In this document: in pieces, positions 8,281 through 16,556 of the stretch
Layout: every line of letters starts with the position of its first letter
Position numbering within the stretch: position 1 is the first letter of the stretch
Assembly (NCBI GenBank): GCA_965229335.1
Contig: OZ245874.1
Location: 1,860,001 to 1,924,000, forward strand
Direction of reading: 5' to 3'
Length of the DNA: 64,000 nt
Origin: JAFKFH01 sp017307375
Lineage (GTDB): Bacteria; Pseudomonadota; Alphaproteobacteria; Ferrovibrionales; Ferrovibrionaceae
Position numbers and translations under genes: made by a program
The notes under the pieces: model-generated
The model's input: the letters and a program-made list of their open reading frames with translations, nothing else
Told to the model about the DNA's origin: nothing
Databases searched by the model: none

Positions 8281-9221
8281 GACACCCTCCGCCGCCAGCG
8301 CAGCGCACCCAGGCCCTGCGGCAGGAACAGGGCCAGGCCGATCAGCAGGCTGGCATAGAGCACGATGTTGACGCCGTAGAACGACGCCCCGATCCAGATG
8401 CGCAGCAGTTCGGACGCCGGGATCAGGATCGCCGCGCCCAGCAGCGGCCCCCACAGCAGGCCCATCCCGCCGATGATCGAGAACACCAGGAGCTGGATGG
8501 AAAGCTCGACCCCGAGGACCGAGCGCGGGTCGACGAAGGCGACATAGCAGGCGTAGAAGGCGCCGCAGACCGCGACGATCCCGGCCGACAGGGCGAAGGA
8601 GAACAGCTTGAAGCCGAAGATCGGCACGCCCAGCGCCTCGGCCGCCTCCTCGTTGTCGCGGATCGAGCGCCAGTAGTAGCCGGTCTTCGCGCGCAGCAGC
8701 GCCCAGCCGCCGATCAGCGTGGCCAGCAGCACGACCAGGATCATCAGGCCATAGGGCCACTTGGCGCGGAATTGCAGGCTGATCCAGGGATCCCCCCCGG
8801 CGGGAAGCATCATGCCGTCGGAACGGCCGAGCCAGACGGCGGCCGAAACCAGGAAGAAGGCGATTTCCGAGAAGGCCAGCGTGGCGATGCCGAAATAGTA
8901 GCCCTTCAACCCGTAGCGAAAGCACAGCACGCCGATCGCCAGCGCGCAGACGACGGCGATGAGGACCGCCAGCGGCAGCATGACCCAGGGGCTGAGGCCA
9001 TGGGCGGTGACGCCATAGGCGACCGTATAGGCGCCGATGCCGATGAACAGCGAATGGCCGAGCGAGAGCAGGCCGGTGAAGCCGGCAGCCAGGTTCCAGG
9101 CCACCGCCATCGTGCCGTAGAGGCAGGTCAGCACGAAGACGTCCATCAGATAGCGGTCCTGCGTCGCTGCCGCGAAGCCCGCGACGACCAGCAGCACCGG
9201 GATCAGCGGGAAACGGATCAT
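8277..9221 (-). CDS. livM: Branched-chain amino-acid-type ABC transporter permease LivM
   Basis: 314-aa inner-membrane permease with many hydrophobic helices and the LivM landmarks AAGFTGLLSLGHSLFIGIGA and WRSIRDNEEAAEALG (the cytoplasmic EAA-type loop that docks on the ATPase). It forms the translocation channel with LivH. Length fits the family. ATG 9221 overlaps the livH stop by 4 bases, and its own 3' end overlaps livG by 4 bases. Confidence 0.93.
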   Translation of the reverse strand: MIRFPLIPVLLVVAGFAAATQDRYLMDVFVLTCLYGTMAVAWNLAAGFTGLLSLGHSLFIGIGAYTVAYGVTAHGLSPWVMLPLAVLIAVVCALAIGVLCFRYGLKGYYFGIATLAFSEIAFFLVSAAVWLGRSDGMMLPAGGDPWISLQFRAKWPYGLMILVVLLATLIGGWALLRAKTGYYWRSIRDNEEAAEALGVPIFGFKLFSFALSAGIVAVCGAFYACYVAFVDPRSVLGVELSIQLLVFSIIGGMGLLWGPLLGAAILIPASELLRIWIGASFYGVNIVLYASLLIGLALFLPQGLGALRWRRRVS

Positions 9222-10096
9222 CGTGCGACCCTCCGGGCGATCAGGCCTTCCGGCCGCCACATCATCGCGACGATCAGCAGCGCGAAGGGCACGGCGGCGG
9301 CGATCGAGGCCGAGAACCAGGCGCCGGCGATGCTTTCGGCCAGGCCGACCAGCAGCGCCCCGAGCAGCGCCCCGCCGAAATTGCCCAGGCCGCCGGCGAT
9401 CACGATGACGAAGGCCTTCAGCGTGAACAGCGCGCCGACATGCGGATTGACATAGAGGGTCGAGGCCAGCAGCGGGCCGGTGATGCCGAGCGTGCCGATG
9501 CCGATGCACAGGGCCCAGCGATAGACCGCGCCGAGGCCGATGCCGCAGAGCACCGCGCCGTCGCGCGACTGGGCGACTGCCCGCATCATGATCCCGAAAT
9601 CGGTCAGCCGCAGCACCAGCCACAGTGCCGCGATCAGCAGCAGCGAAGCCAGGGCGGCGATCGCCTGCGGCAGTTGCAGCAGCGCAGGGCCGATGGCGAT
9701 GCTTTCGGTCGCGCGCGCCAGCGGGATCAGCAGGTTGTCGCCCTTGAAGGTCATCAAGGCCAGGTTCTGCAGCAGCAGCGACAGGCCCAGCGTGACCGCC
9801 ATCTGGTTGATTTCCGGCGCGGCGAGAGCGCGGCGGATGATGCCGTCATAGAGCAGCACGCCGATCAGCATCAGCAGCGGCGTGACGATCAAGATCGCCA
9901 GTACCGGGTCGATCCCGGCCAGCGCCCAGGCGAAATAGCCAGCATACATCGCGATCATCAGGAATTCGCCATGGGCGAAGTTGATGATCCGCATCACCCC
10001 GAACACCAGGGTCAGGCCGACGGCCACCAGCGCGTAGATCGCGCCGTTGGCCAGCCCGCTGACCACGGCCTGGGCAAAGATGTCGAAGGTCACCAT
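9218..10096 (-). CDS. livH: Branched-chain amino-acid-type ABC transporter permease LivH
   Basis: 292-aa inner-membrane permease. LivH features are GLANGAIYALVAVGLTLVFG near the N-terminus, INFAHGEFLMIAMYAGY, and the cytoplasmic loop TDFGIMMRAVAQSRDGAVLCG. It partners LivM. The gap to the upstream binding-protein gene (54 bases) holds a perfect 10-bp hairpin at 10120-10144, probably a transcript-end or stabilising element that lets the binding protein be made in excess. Confidence 0.93.
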   Translation of the reverse strand: MVTFDIFAQAVVSGLANGAIYALVAVGLTLVFGVMRIINFAHGEFLMIAMYAGYFAWALAGIDPVLAILIVTPLLMLIGVLLYDGIIRRALAAPEINQMAVTLGLSLLLQNLALMTFKGDNLLIPLARATESIAIGPALLQLPQAIAALASLLLIAALWLVLRLTDFGIMMRAVAQSRDGAVLCGIGLGAVYRWALCIGIGTLGITGPLLASTLYVNPHVGALFTLKAFVIVIAGGLGNFGGALLGALLVGLAESIAGAWFSASIAAAVPFALLIVAMMWRPEGLIARRVAR

Positions 10097-10119
10097 CGCG
10101 GAGCCCTATGGAAAGAGTC

Positions 10120-10144
10120 GCCCGGCCACATGACGTGGCCGGGC
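10120..10144 (-). terminator. Intercistronic hairpin between binding-protein and permease genes
   Basis: GCCCGGCCAC and GTGGCCGGGC form a perfect 10-bp stem with a 5-base loop. On the minus strand it is followed by GACTCTTTCC, a weak T-rich tail. It is more likely an attenuator or 3'-end protecting hairpin than a full terminator. Confidence 0.55.
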
Positions 10145-10150
10145 AGGGGG

Positions 10151-11347
10151 TCAGCGGACCGGCTTCTGCTGGGCGACGCTTGCCGGCCAGACGGTGACGA
10201 ACTTGCCGTCGATGACCTGGGCGACGACGGCGCCGACCGTGTTCTGGCCGCGCTCGTCGAACTCGATCACATCGTCGGGCAGTACCGCGGCCGGGCCGTC
10301 GGTCACCTTGATCCTGGCCAGCGCATCGCGCACCTTGGCCGGGTCGCGCGAGGCCGCGGCATCGATCGCCATCGCCGCGATCCAGGTCGACGAGAAGGCC
10401 TGGGCCTGGTTCGACAGCGGGATTTCGTTGTTGAAGGCGGCAGCGAATGCCTTGACGAAGGCGAGCGAGGCGGGCTTGGCGACGTCGGGCATCCATTCGA
10501 CGATACCGAAGGTCTTCTCGGCGATGCCGCCGGCCTGCAGCAGGGTCTGGTGCACATGGCCGCCGCCGAAGCCGATGATGACCGGGTTGAATTTCTGTGC
10601 CGCCATGGCGCGCAGCAGCACGACCTCGTCGTCGACGTAGGAGACGATCAGCACGGCGTCGGCACCCGACGCCTTCAGCTTGGCGGCCTGGGTCGACAGA
10701 TCGGGCGTGCCGGTCTTGAAGCTTTCCTCGGCCACGACGAACACGCCCTTGGCCAGCAGCGTCTCCTTGTAGTTCTTCGAGACCGACTGGCCGTAGGGGC
10801 CGTCCTCGAAGGCGAGGCCGACCTTGCGGATCTTGGCGTCGCCGGTATTCAGGTCGGCCATGAAGCCGGCGACGTTCTCGGCGAACCACTTCGCCTTGGG
10901 CGCCACGCGGAAGACGTTCTTCAGGCCCTGCTCGGTGATCGAATCGGTGACCGCCGAGGTGACGATGAACGGCACGCCGTTGCGGTCGGAGATTTGCATC
11001 GCCGGGATCGTGGTGGCCGAGGCCCAGGCTCCCATCAGGAGCGAGACGTTGCCGCGGGTGATCAGCCGGTCGGCTTCGCTGCGCGAAATCTCGGGCTTGG
11101 ACTGGATGTCGGCCACCACCAGCTCGACCTTGGCGCCGCCGAGCGACTTGATGCCGCCGGCCTCGTTGATCTGCCGGGCCGCCAGTTCATGCGCCTTCAG
11201 CATGCGCCCGCCATCGGCGGCATTGTTGCCGGTGATCGGCAGCAGCACGCCGATCTTGACGGTGTCCTGGGCCAGGGCCGCGCCTGCGCTCAAGGCGCAG
11301 GCCATCAGCGCCGCCGCGGCACCGCGGCGGATCATCGAATTCAACAT
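10151..11347 (-). CDS. ABC transporter substrate-binding protein, Liv type
   Basis: 398-aa periplasmic binding protein of the HAAT/LivJ family. A Sec signal peptide covers about residues 1-27 (MIRRGAAAALMACALSAGAALAQ), followed by VKIGVLLPITGNNAADGG, the typical N-terminal strand and ligand loop of the family. Two Rossmann-like lobes follow. ATG 11347 is chosen over an upstream in-frame start at 11407 because the signal peptide begins here and a strong GGAGGGGGGAG site precedes it. It lies between the SDR and livH. The ligand cannot be read from the sequence. Confidence 0.92.
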   Translation of the reverse strand: MLNSMIRRGAAAALMACALSAGAALAQDTVKIGVLLPITGNNAADGGRMLKAHELAARQINEAGGIKSLGGAKVELVVADIQSKPEISRSEADRLITRGNVSLLMGAWASATTIPAMQISDRNGVPFIVTSAVTDSITEQGLKNVFRVAPKAKWFAENVAGFMADLNTGDAKIRKVGLAFEDGPYGQSVSKNYKETLLAKGVFVVAEESFKTGTPDLSTQAAKLKASGADAVLIVSYVDDEVVLLRAMAAQKFNPVIIGFGGGHVHQTLLQAGGIAEKTFGIVEWMPDVAKPASLAFVKAFAAAFNNEIPLSNQAQAFSSTWIAAMAIDAAASRDPAKVRDALARIKVTDGPAAVLPDDVIEFDERGQNTVGAVVAQVIDGKFVTVWPASVAQQKPVR

Positions 11348-11387
11348 GCGGGTACTCCCCCCTCCTGGTTGTTCTGCTTGGCCCGGC

Positions 11388-12158
11388 TCAGCGGGCGGTG
11401 AAGCCACCGTCGACCGGCAGCGCCACGCCGGTCACGTAGGATGCATGGTCGGAGGCCAGCCACAGCGCGGCCTCGGCCATCTCCTCGGGCAGGCCGACGC
11501 GGCCCAGCGGGATCGCGGCCATCAGCTTGCGCTTGTTTTCCTCGATGACAGCGGGATCGTTCACCCGGCCGACGAATTGCGGCAGCATCGGGGTCTCGGT
11601 CGGGCCGGGGCAGACGACGTTGACGCGGACGCGGTCGGCGGCAAAGCGCTGGGCCAGCGACTTGGTCAGGCCGACCACGCCGAACTTGGCCGCCGAATAG
11701 ACCGGGCTGAACATCGATCCGACCAGCCCCGAGACCGAGGCGGTGAACACGATCGCGCCGCCGCCGCGCTTGCGCATATGCGGCACCGCCGCCCCCGCCG
11801 ACAGCAGCGCCTGGGTCAGGTTCAGCATGATCGCCTTGTCGTATTCGCCGATGTCGATGTCCTCGACCGCCGCGGGGCCGGGCGTGCCGGCATGGGCCCA
11901 CAGGATGTCGAGGCCGCCGAGCCAGTCGGCCGCCTCGCCGATATAGCGGCGGCAGTCTTCCTCGCGCGACAGGTCGGCGACGAAGCCGCGCGCCTCGCCG
12001 CCTGCCGCCTTGACCGCGTCGACCACCTCGTCCAGGCCCTGGCGGTTGATGTCGACCGCGGCGATCCTGGCCCCTTCGCGGGCGAAAAGTTCGCAGCCGG
12101 CCCGGCCCATGCCGGAGGCGGCGGCCGAGATGACGGCCAGCTTGTTCTTGAGCCGCAT
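11388..12158 (-). CDS. Short-chain dehydrogenase/reductase (SDR)
   Basis: 256-aa classical SDR, an NAD(P)-dependent alcohol or ketone oxidoreductase. The catalytic residues S141, Y154 and K158 (YSAAK) are present, and PGPTETPML follows as in classical SDRs. The cofactor loop is slightly off consensus (SAAASGMG instead of TGxxxGxG) and NNAG reads AHAG. GGAGGG precedes ATG 12158. It lies 14 bases downstream of the aldehyde dehydrogenase gene in the same operon, so alcohol and aldehyde oxidation steps may be paired. Confidence 0.9.
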   Translation of the reverse strand: MRLKNKLAVISAAASGMGRAGCELFAREGARIAAVDINRQGLDEVVDAVKAAGGEARGFVADLSREEDCRRYIGEAADWLGGLDILWAHAGTPGPAAVEDIDIGEYDKAIMLNLTQALLSAGAAVPHMRKRGGGAIVFTASVSGLVGSMFSPVYSAAKFGVVGLTKSLAQRFAADRVRVNVVCPGPTETPMLPQFVGRVNDPAVIEENKRKLMAAIPLGRVGLPEEMAEAALWLASDHASYVTGVALPVDGGFTAR

Positions 12159-12172
12159 TGATATCCCTCCCT

Positions 12173-13651
12173 TCAGGTCGCGTAGGCGTCGGCGAAGCGG
12201 CCGGTCAGGTTGACCACCGTCGCGCGGGTTTCCAGGTAATTGTCGAGCGCCTCGGGGCCGTTCTCGCGGCCCAGCCCGCTCATCTTGAAGCCGCCATAGG
12301 GGATCGACCACCTGATGTAGCGATAGGTGTTGACCCAGACGGTGCCCGCCGCGATCTGGTTGGCGACGCGATGGGCGCGGCCGACATCCCGGGTCCACAG
12401 CCCGGCGGTCAGGCCGTAGCGGGTATCGTTGGCGATCGCCACCGCCTCGTCCTCGTCGCGGAAGCGGATCACGCTGCACACCGGCCCGAAGATTTCTTCC
12501 TGGGCGATGCGCATGTCGTTGGTCACGTCGGCGAACACGGTCGGGGTGACGAAATAGCCCGGGCCCAGGTCTTCGCGGCGCCGCCCGCCGGCGACCAGCC
12601 GTGCCCCCTCGTCCCGGCCGATCGCGAAGTAGCTCAGCGTCTTCTCCAACTGTTCGGCATGGGCCTGCGGGCCCATCTGCGTCGCCTCGTCGAGCGGCAT
12701 GCCGACGCGCACGCGGCCGGCGCGCGCGGCCAGTTCCTCGACCACGCGGTCATAGATCGCGTCCTGCACCAGAAGCCGCGAGCCCAGGGCGCAGCTCTGC
12801 CCGCAGGCCACGAAGGCGGACGAGGCCGCGGCGTTCAGGGCCTGCTCGACATCGGCATCGTCGAAGATGATATGGGGCGACTTGCCGCCGAGTTCGAAGG
12901 AGAAGCGCTTCAGCGTAGTGGCGCCCGACCGGACGATCTCCTGCGCGGTGCGATGCTCGCCGGTGAACGAGATCTTGTCGACGCCGGGATGGGCCACCAG
13001 GCGGGCGCCGGCGAGGTGCCCGTGGCCCGGCACCACGTTCAGCACGCCCGGCGGCAGGCCGACCGCCTCGGCGATGCGGGCCAGCGCGAAGGCGGTGACC
13101 GGCGTCTGCTCGGCCGCCTTGACGATCACGGCGCAGCCGGCGGCAAGCGCCGGCGCAACTTTCCAGGCGGTGGTCAGCATCGGTGCGTTCCACGGCACGA
13201 TGGCGCCGACCACGCCGACCGGCACCCGTGTCGTATAGGCATGGATCGTCGGATCGATCGGGATGGCGCGGCCGTCGAGCTTGTCGGCCAACGCGGCGTA
13301 ATAGTGGTACCACTGGCCATGGGCGCCGATATCGGCGCGGGTTTCGCGGATCGGCCGGCCGTTGTCGCGCGATTCCAGCACGGCCAGTTCGGCCGCCTGC
13401 GCCTCGTAGGCCTGCGCGAAACGGCGCAGCAGCCCTGCGCGCTCGAACACGCTCATCCGGCCCCAGGGGCCTTTCATCGCCGCCCGGGCCGCATCGACCG
13501 CCCGGTCGATGTCGCGCACGCCGCCGAAGGCGGCGACCGCCCAGGGCGTGCCGGTCGACGGGTCGATCGATTCCGCGATCTCGCCGTCGAGCGGCGCGAC
13601 CCACTCGCCGCCGATGAACAATCTGTCCTGCCGATGCAGCGCCGCCACCAC
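12173..13651 (-). CDS. NAD(P)-dependent aldehyde dehydrogenase
   Basis: Predicted 492-aa aldehyde dehydrogenase that oxidises an aldehyde to the acid. The general-base glutamate is E253 (FELGGKSPH) and the nucleophile is C287 (ACGQSCALG). The substrate-channel asparagine motif VPWNAPML is present. The usual GSTxxG cofactor segment reads FTGEHRTAQEI. The start is taken as GTG 13651, after GGAGGAAAC; a second GTG follows at 13648. A longer open frame upstream does not look coding. It is the first gene of the operon to 6068 and has a TTCATATATATGAA palindrome 20 bases upstream. Confidence 0.93.
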   Translation of the reverse strand: MVAALHRQDRLFIGGEWVAPLDGEIAESIDPSTGTPWAVAAFGGVRDIDRAVDAARAAMKGPWGRMSVFERAGLLRRFAQAYEAQAAELAVLESRDNGRPIRETRADIGAHGQWYHYYAALADKLDGRAIPIDPTIHAYTTRVPVGVVGAIVPWNAPMLTTAWKVAPALAAGCAVIVKAAEQTPVTAFALARIAEAVGLPPGVLNVVPGHGHLAGARLVAHPGVDKISFTGEHRTAQEIVRSGATTLKRFSFELGGKSPHIIFDDADVEQALNAAASSAFVACGQSCALGSRLLVQDAIYDRVVEELAARAGRVRVGMPLDEATQMGPQAHAEQLEKTLSYFAIGRDEGARLVAGGRRREDLGPGYFVTPTVFADVTNDMRIAQEEIFGPVCSVIRFRDEDEAVAIANDTRYGLTAGLWTRDVGRAHRVANQIAAGTVWVNTYRYIRWSIPYGGFKMSGLGRENGPEALDNYLETRATVVNLTGRFADAYAT

Positions 13652-13670
13652 GTTTCCTCCGATTTTATTT

Positions 13671-13684
13671 TTCATATATATGAA
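13671..13684 (-). promoter_or_regulatory. Palindromic operator TTCATATATATGAA
   Basis: A perfect 14-bp palindrome overlapping the predicted start site of the aldehyde dehydrogenase operon. Its half-site TTCATATA matches the arms of the inverted repeat at 4565-4603, and both regions also contain CCGATATRTG on the minus strand. A shared repressor is likely. Confidence 0.6.
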
Positions 13685-13693
13685 TTTAAAGTA

Positions 13694-13722
13694 CACATAT
13701 CGGAAAAATAGCGCAGCGTCAA
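13694..13722 (-). promoter_or_regulatory. Promoter of the aldehyde dehydrogenase/Liv operon
   Basis: On the minus strand TTGACG (13722-13717) and TATGTG (13699-13694) are separated by 17 bases. The start site should be near 13687, next to the palindrome. The -10 match is only moderate. Confidence 0.45.
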
Positions 13723-13772
13723 TTGTCCCGCCGCTGGTGCGGGGATAGGCTCGGGTTCCCTGGATTTCGGCG

Positions 13773-14252
13773 TCAGGGAGCCGGGGGCAGCGGCGGCCAG
13801 ACCTCGGTGATCTCGGCTTGGACCGGGCGTTCGAGATAGGTGCTGAGCACGACGTAGCTGCGGGTCGCGGTAACGCCCGGCACGGCATAGATCTGGGCCA
13901 GCACGGCCTCGAGCTCGCGGGTATTGCGGCTGCGGATCTTGAGGATCATGCAGGTATCGCCGGATACCGAGTGCATTTCCTCGATCTCGGGAAAGGCCGC
14001 CAGCTTCATCATCCGCGGCCCCTTGCTCCACCCTGTCGTATCGACATGGACGAAGGCGAGGAGGGGCTTGCCGACTGCGTCGCCGTCGAGGCGGGCCGAG
14101 GTCGCGGTGATCACCCCGGTCTTGCGCAGCCGCTTGACCCGTTCATGCACCGCCGGGGCCGACAAGCCGACCTTCTCGCCCAGCCGGGCATAGCTGATCG
14201 TCGCATCGGCGGCGAGAACGCCGAGAATCTTCCGATCGAACGGGTCGAGCAA
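13773..14252 (-). CDS. Lrp/AsnC family transcriptional regulator
   Basis: 159-aa Lrp/AsnC protein. The N-terminal helix-turn-helix spans about residues 4-50 (FDRKILGVLAADATISYARL; VGLSAPAVHERVKRLRKTGVI) and a RAM/ligand-binding domain follows (MMKLAAFPEIEEMHSVSGD; DTCMILKIRSRNTRELEAVL). The start is TTG 14252, supported by GAGGTGA about 6 bases upstream; an ATG just before it is out of frame. It lies in the same direction as, and 121 bases before, the aldehyde dehydrogenase operon, and 95 bases after the glutaryl-CoA dehydrogenase gene, so it could control either. Confidence 0.9.
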   Translation of the reverse strand: MLDPFDRKILGVLAADATISYARLGEKVGLSAPAVHERVKRLRKTGVITATSARLDGDAVGKPLLAFVHVDTTGWSKGPRMMKLAAFPEIEEMHSVSGDTCMILKIRSRNTRELEAVLAQIYAVPGVTATRSYVVLSTYLERPVQAEITEVWPPLPPAP

Positions 14253-14335
14253 GACATCACCTCAGGCATGTCGCGGTGCGGCTCGAATACTGTTCGGCGA
14301 TTCCCGGCAATCCTGCAACAGTTATTCCGCTTCTA

Positions 14336-14349
14336 AAGGCTTAAGCCTT
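14336..14349. repeat. Perfect palindrome AAGGCTTAAGCCTT
   Basis: A 14-bp perfect palindrome between the acyl-CoA dehydrogenase gene and lrp, overlapping the dehydrogenase stop codon (TAA at 14350-14348). No T-tract follows. It may be an operator for the Lrp protein or only a 3' hairpin. Confidence 0.4.
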
Positions 14350-15526
14350 ACGAGAAGGCCTGGATGCCGGTGATGGCGCGACCGATGATCAGGGCATGGA
14401 TGTCATGCGTGCCCTCGTAGGTGTTCACCGTCTCCAGGTTGGCGGCATGGCGCATGACGTGGAAGGCGGCCGAGATGCCGTTGCCGCCATGCATGTCGCG
14501 GGCGATGCGCGCGATGTCGAGCGCCTTGCCGCAATTGTTGCGCTTGATGATCGAGATGGTCTCGACCGGCAGGGTGCCGGCATCGAACAGCCGCCCGACG
14601 GCCAGCGCCGCCTGCAGCCCCAGCGCGATCTCGGTCTGCATGTCGGCGAGCTTCTTCTGCACCAGCTGGTTGGCGGCGAGCGGCCGGCCGAACTGCTTGC
14701 GGTCCAGGGCGTAGCCGCGCGCCGCCTCGAAGCAGAATTCGGCCGCGCCCATCGCGCCCCAGGCAATGCCGTAGCGGGCGCGGTTGAGGCAGCCGAAAGG
14801 ACCCTTGAGGCCGGAGACGTTGGGCAGGAGGTTCTCTTCCGGCACCACGACGTCGTCCAGCACGATCTCGCCGGTGATCGAGGCGCGCAGGGACAGCTTG
14901 TTGTCGATCTTCGGGGTAGAGAAGCCGGCCATGCCGCGTTCGACGACGAAGCCCCTGATGGCACCGTCATGGGCTTCCGACTTGGCCCAGACCACCGCGA
15001 GGTCGGCGATCGGGCTGTTGGTGATCCACATCTTGCTGCCGCGCAGCGAATAGCCGCCGGGAACCTTGGTGGCCCTGGTCCGCATCGAACCGGGGTCGGA
15101 GCCTGAATCGGGTTCGGTCAGGCCAAAGCATCCGACCCATTCGCCCGAGGCGAGCCTGGGCAGGTACTTGCGCCGTTGCGCCTCGTCGCCATAGGCGTAG
15201 ATCGGGTGCATCACCAGCGAGGATTGCACCGACATTGCCGAGCGATAGCCGCTGTCGACCCGCTCGATCTCGCGCGCCGCCAGGCCGTAGGCGACGTAGC
15301 CGAGGCCGGCGCCGCCGTATTCGGCCGGCAGGGTCGAGCCGAGCAGGCCCAACGCGCCCATCTCGCGCATCAGCTCGCGGTCGAAGCGTTCCTGCATGTA
15401 GGCGTCGGTGATGCCGGGCAGCAGCCGGTCGGTGGCAAAGCCCCGCGCGGCCTCGCGCACCAGGCGCTCCTCCTCGGTCAGCTGCGCATCGAGGCCGAAA
15501 GGGTCGGTCCAGTCATAGGCGGTCAT
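14348..15526 (-). CDS. gcdH: Glutaryl-CoA dehydrogenase
   Basis: 392-aa acyl-CoA dehydrogenase of the glutaryl-CoA type, which oxidatively decarboxylates glutaryl-CoA to crotonyl-CoA in lysine and aromatic catabolism. Group features seen are DPFGLDAQLTEEERLVRE at the N-terminus, GCFGLTEPDSGSDPGSM, KMWITNSPIADLAVVWAK, and the catalytic base E371 in VNTYEGTHDIHALI. ATG 15526 is preceded by GGAGAAT. It is divergent from a GcvA-type LysR gene (15642), an arrangement often seen for gcdH and its regulator. No CaiB-type glutarate CoA-transferase adjoins it. Confidence 0.9.
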   Translation of the reverse strand: MTAYDWTDPFGLDAQLTEEERLVREAARGFATDRLLPGITDAYMQERFDRELMREMGALGLLGSTLPAEYGGAGLGYVAYGLAAREIERVDSGYRSAMSVQSSLVMHPIYAYGDEAQRRKYLPRLASGEWVGCFGLTEPDSGSDPGSMRTRATKVPGGYSLRGSKMWITNSPIADLAVVWAKSEAHDGAIRGFVVERGMAGFSTPKIDNKLSLRASITGEIVLDDVVVPEENLLPNVSGLKGPFGCLNRARYGIAWGAMGAAEFCFEAARGYALDRKQFGRPLAANQLVQKKLADMQTEIALGLQAALAVGRLFDAGTLPVETISIIKRNNCGKALDIARIARDMHGGNGISAAFHVMRHAANLETVNTYEGTHDIHALIIGRAITGIQAFS

Positions 15527-15641
15527 CGGGGCATTCTCCGGTTCGTCTGACGGCCGGGGATGATCGGGGCGAGTTGGGCCTTTGCTGCAACGACGAATCT
15601 TCCGATTATCGCGACCGGATGGAATGCCTGGAGTCGTTCGG

Positions 15642-16556
15642 ATGCCGCTGTCCCGCCGCCTGATGCCCTCGATCACCGAACTCGTCGCCTTCGAGGCATC
15701 GGCCCGCCATGGCAGCTTCACCCGCGCCGCCGAGGAACTGGCGCTGACGCAAGGGGCGGTGTCCAAGCAGGTCCGGCAACTCGAGGACTCGCTCGGCGTC
15801 GCCCTGTTCGAGCGCGAGCAGCGGCGGGTGATCCTGACCGATGCCGGGCGCAACTATCTCGGCGATGTCCGCGACCTGCTCGACCGGCTGGAACAGTCGA
15901 CCCACGCCGTCCTGGCCACCGGCGGCGGCGCGGTGGTCAACCTGGCGGTGCTGCCGACCTTCGCCAGCCGCTGGCTGATCCCGCGGCTGCATCGCTTCAC
16001 GCGGGATATCCCGGTCAACCTGACCACGCGGCTGGAACCGTTCGATTTCGAGCGCGAACCCTTCGATCTCGCCATTCACCACGGCACCGGCAACTGGCCG
16101 GCGGCGCGGGCCTATCACCTGCTCGACGAGGAGATGATCGTGGTGGCAAGCCCGGCCTATCGTGCCGCCAGGGCACTCGACCGGCCGGAAGACCTGGCGC
16201 GCGCCGCGCTGCTGCAACAGGCCACGCGCCCCAATCTGTGGCAGGACTGGTTTGCCGCCTGCGGCGTCGAGGCGGCGGCGCCCTATCGCGGCGCGATGCT
16301 CGACCAGTTCTCGATGACCGCCGAGGCCGCGGCCAATGGCCTGGGCGTCGGGCTGGTGCCGCGCTTCCTGGTCGAGGGTGAGTTGGCCAGCGGCCGGCTG
16401 GTCATGCTGTTCGACCGGCCGCTGCGCCAGGATCGCGCCTATTTCGTGGTCACGCCGACCGGGCGCCGGCGCAATCCGGCCGCCGCGGCCTTCCTCGACT
16501 GGCTGCGCGACGAGGCTGCCGCCTACATGGCCGGCCGCGCCACCACCGGAACGTAG
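15642..16556 (+). CDS. LysR family regulator, GcvA type
   Basis: 304-aa LysR protein. The N-terminal helix-turn-helix (ELVAFEASARHGSFTRAAEE; LTQGAVSKQVRQLEDSLGV) is followed by a periplasmic-binding-like effector domain with GcvA-type features (LPTFASRWLIPRL; FDLAIHHGTGNW; AANGLGVGLVPRFLVE). ATG 15642 is preferred because GGAG lies 7 bases upstream. Its position divergent from gcdH suggests it controls that gene. Its last 34 bases overlap the convergent oxidoreductase gene. Confidence 0.9.
   Translation: MPLSRRLMPSITELVAFEASARHGSFTRAAEELALTQGAVSKQVRQLEDSLGVALFEREQRRVILTDAGRNYLGDVRDLLDRLEQSTHAVLATGGGAVVNLAVLPTFASRWLIPRLHRFTRDIPVNLTTRLEPFDFEREPFDLAIHHGTGNWPAARAYHLLDEEMIVVASPAYRAARALDRPEDLARAALLQQATRPNLWQDWFAACGVEAAAPYRGAMLDQFSMTAEAAANGLGVGLVPRFLVEGELASGRLVMLFDRPLRQDRAYFVVTPTGRRRNPAAAAFLDWLRDEAAAYMAGRATTGT

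Noticed and set aside
9440..11401. A 653-codon open frame on the plus strand opposite livH and the binding-protein gene
   Set aside because: Its residues are the low-complexity Gln/Arg/His/Asp-rich type made by the antisense of GC-rich genes. The minus strand has clear Liv family genes with signal peptide and ribosome sites.
13652..13888. An 80-residue extension of the aldehyde dehydrogenase
   Set aside because: It would pass through the AT-rich promoter and palindrome and the lrp 3' end. The GTG at 13651 has a good ribosome site and gives the normal enzyme length.
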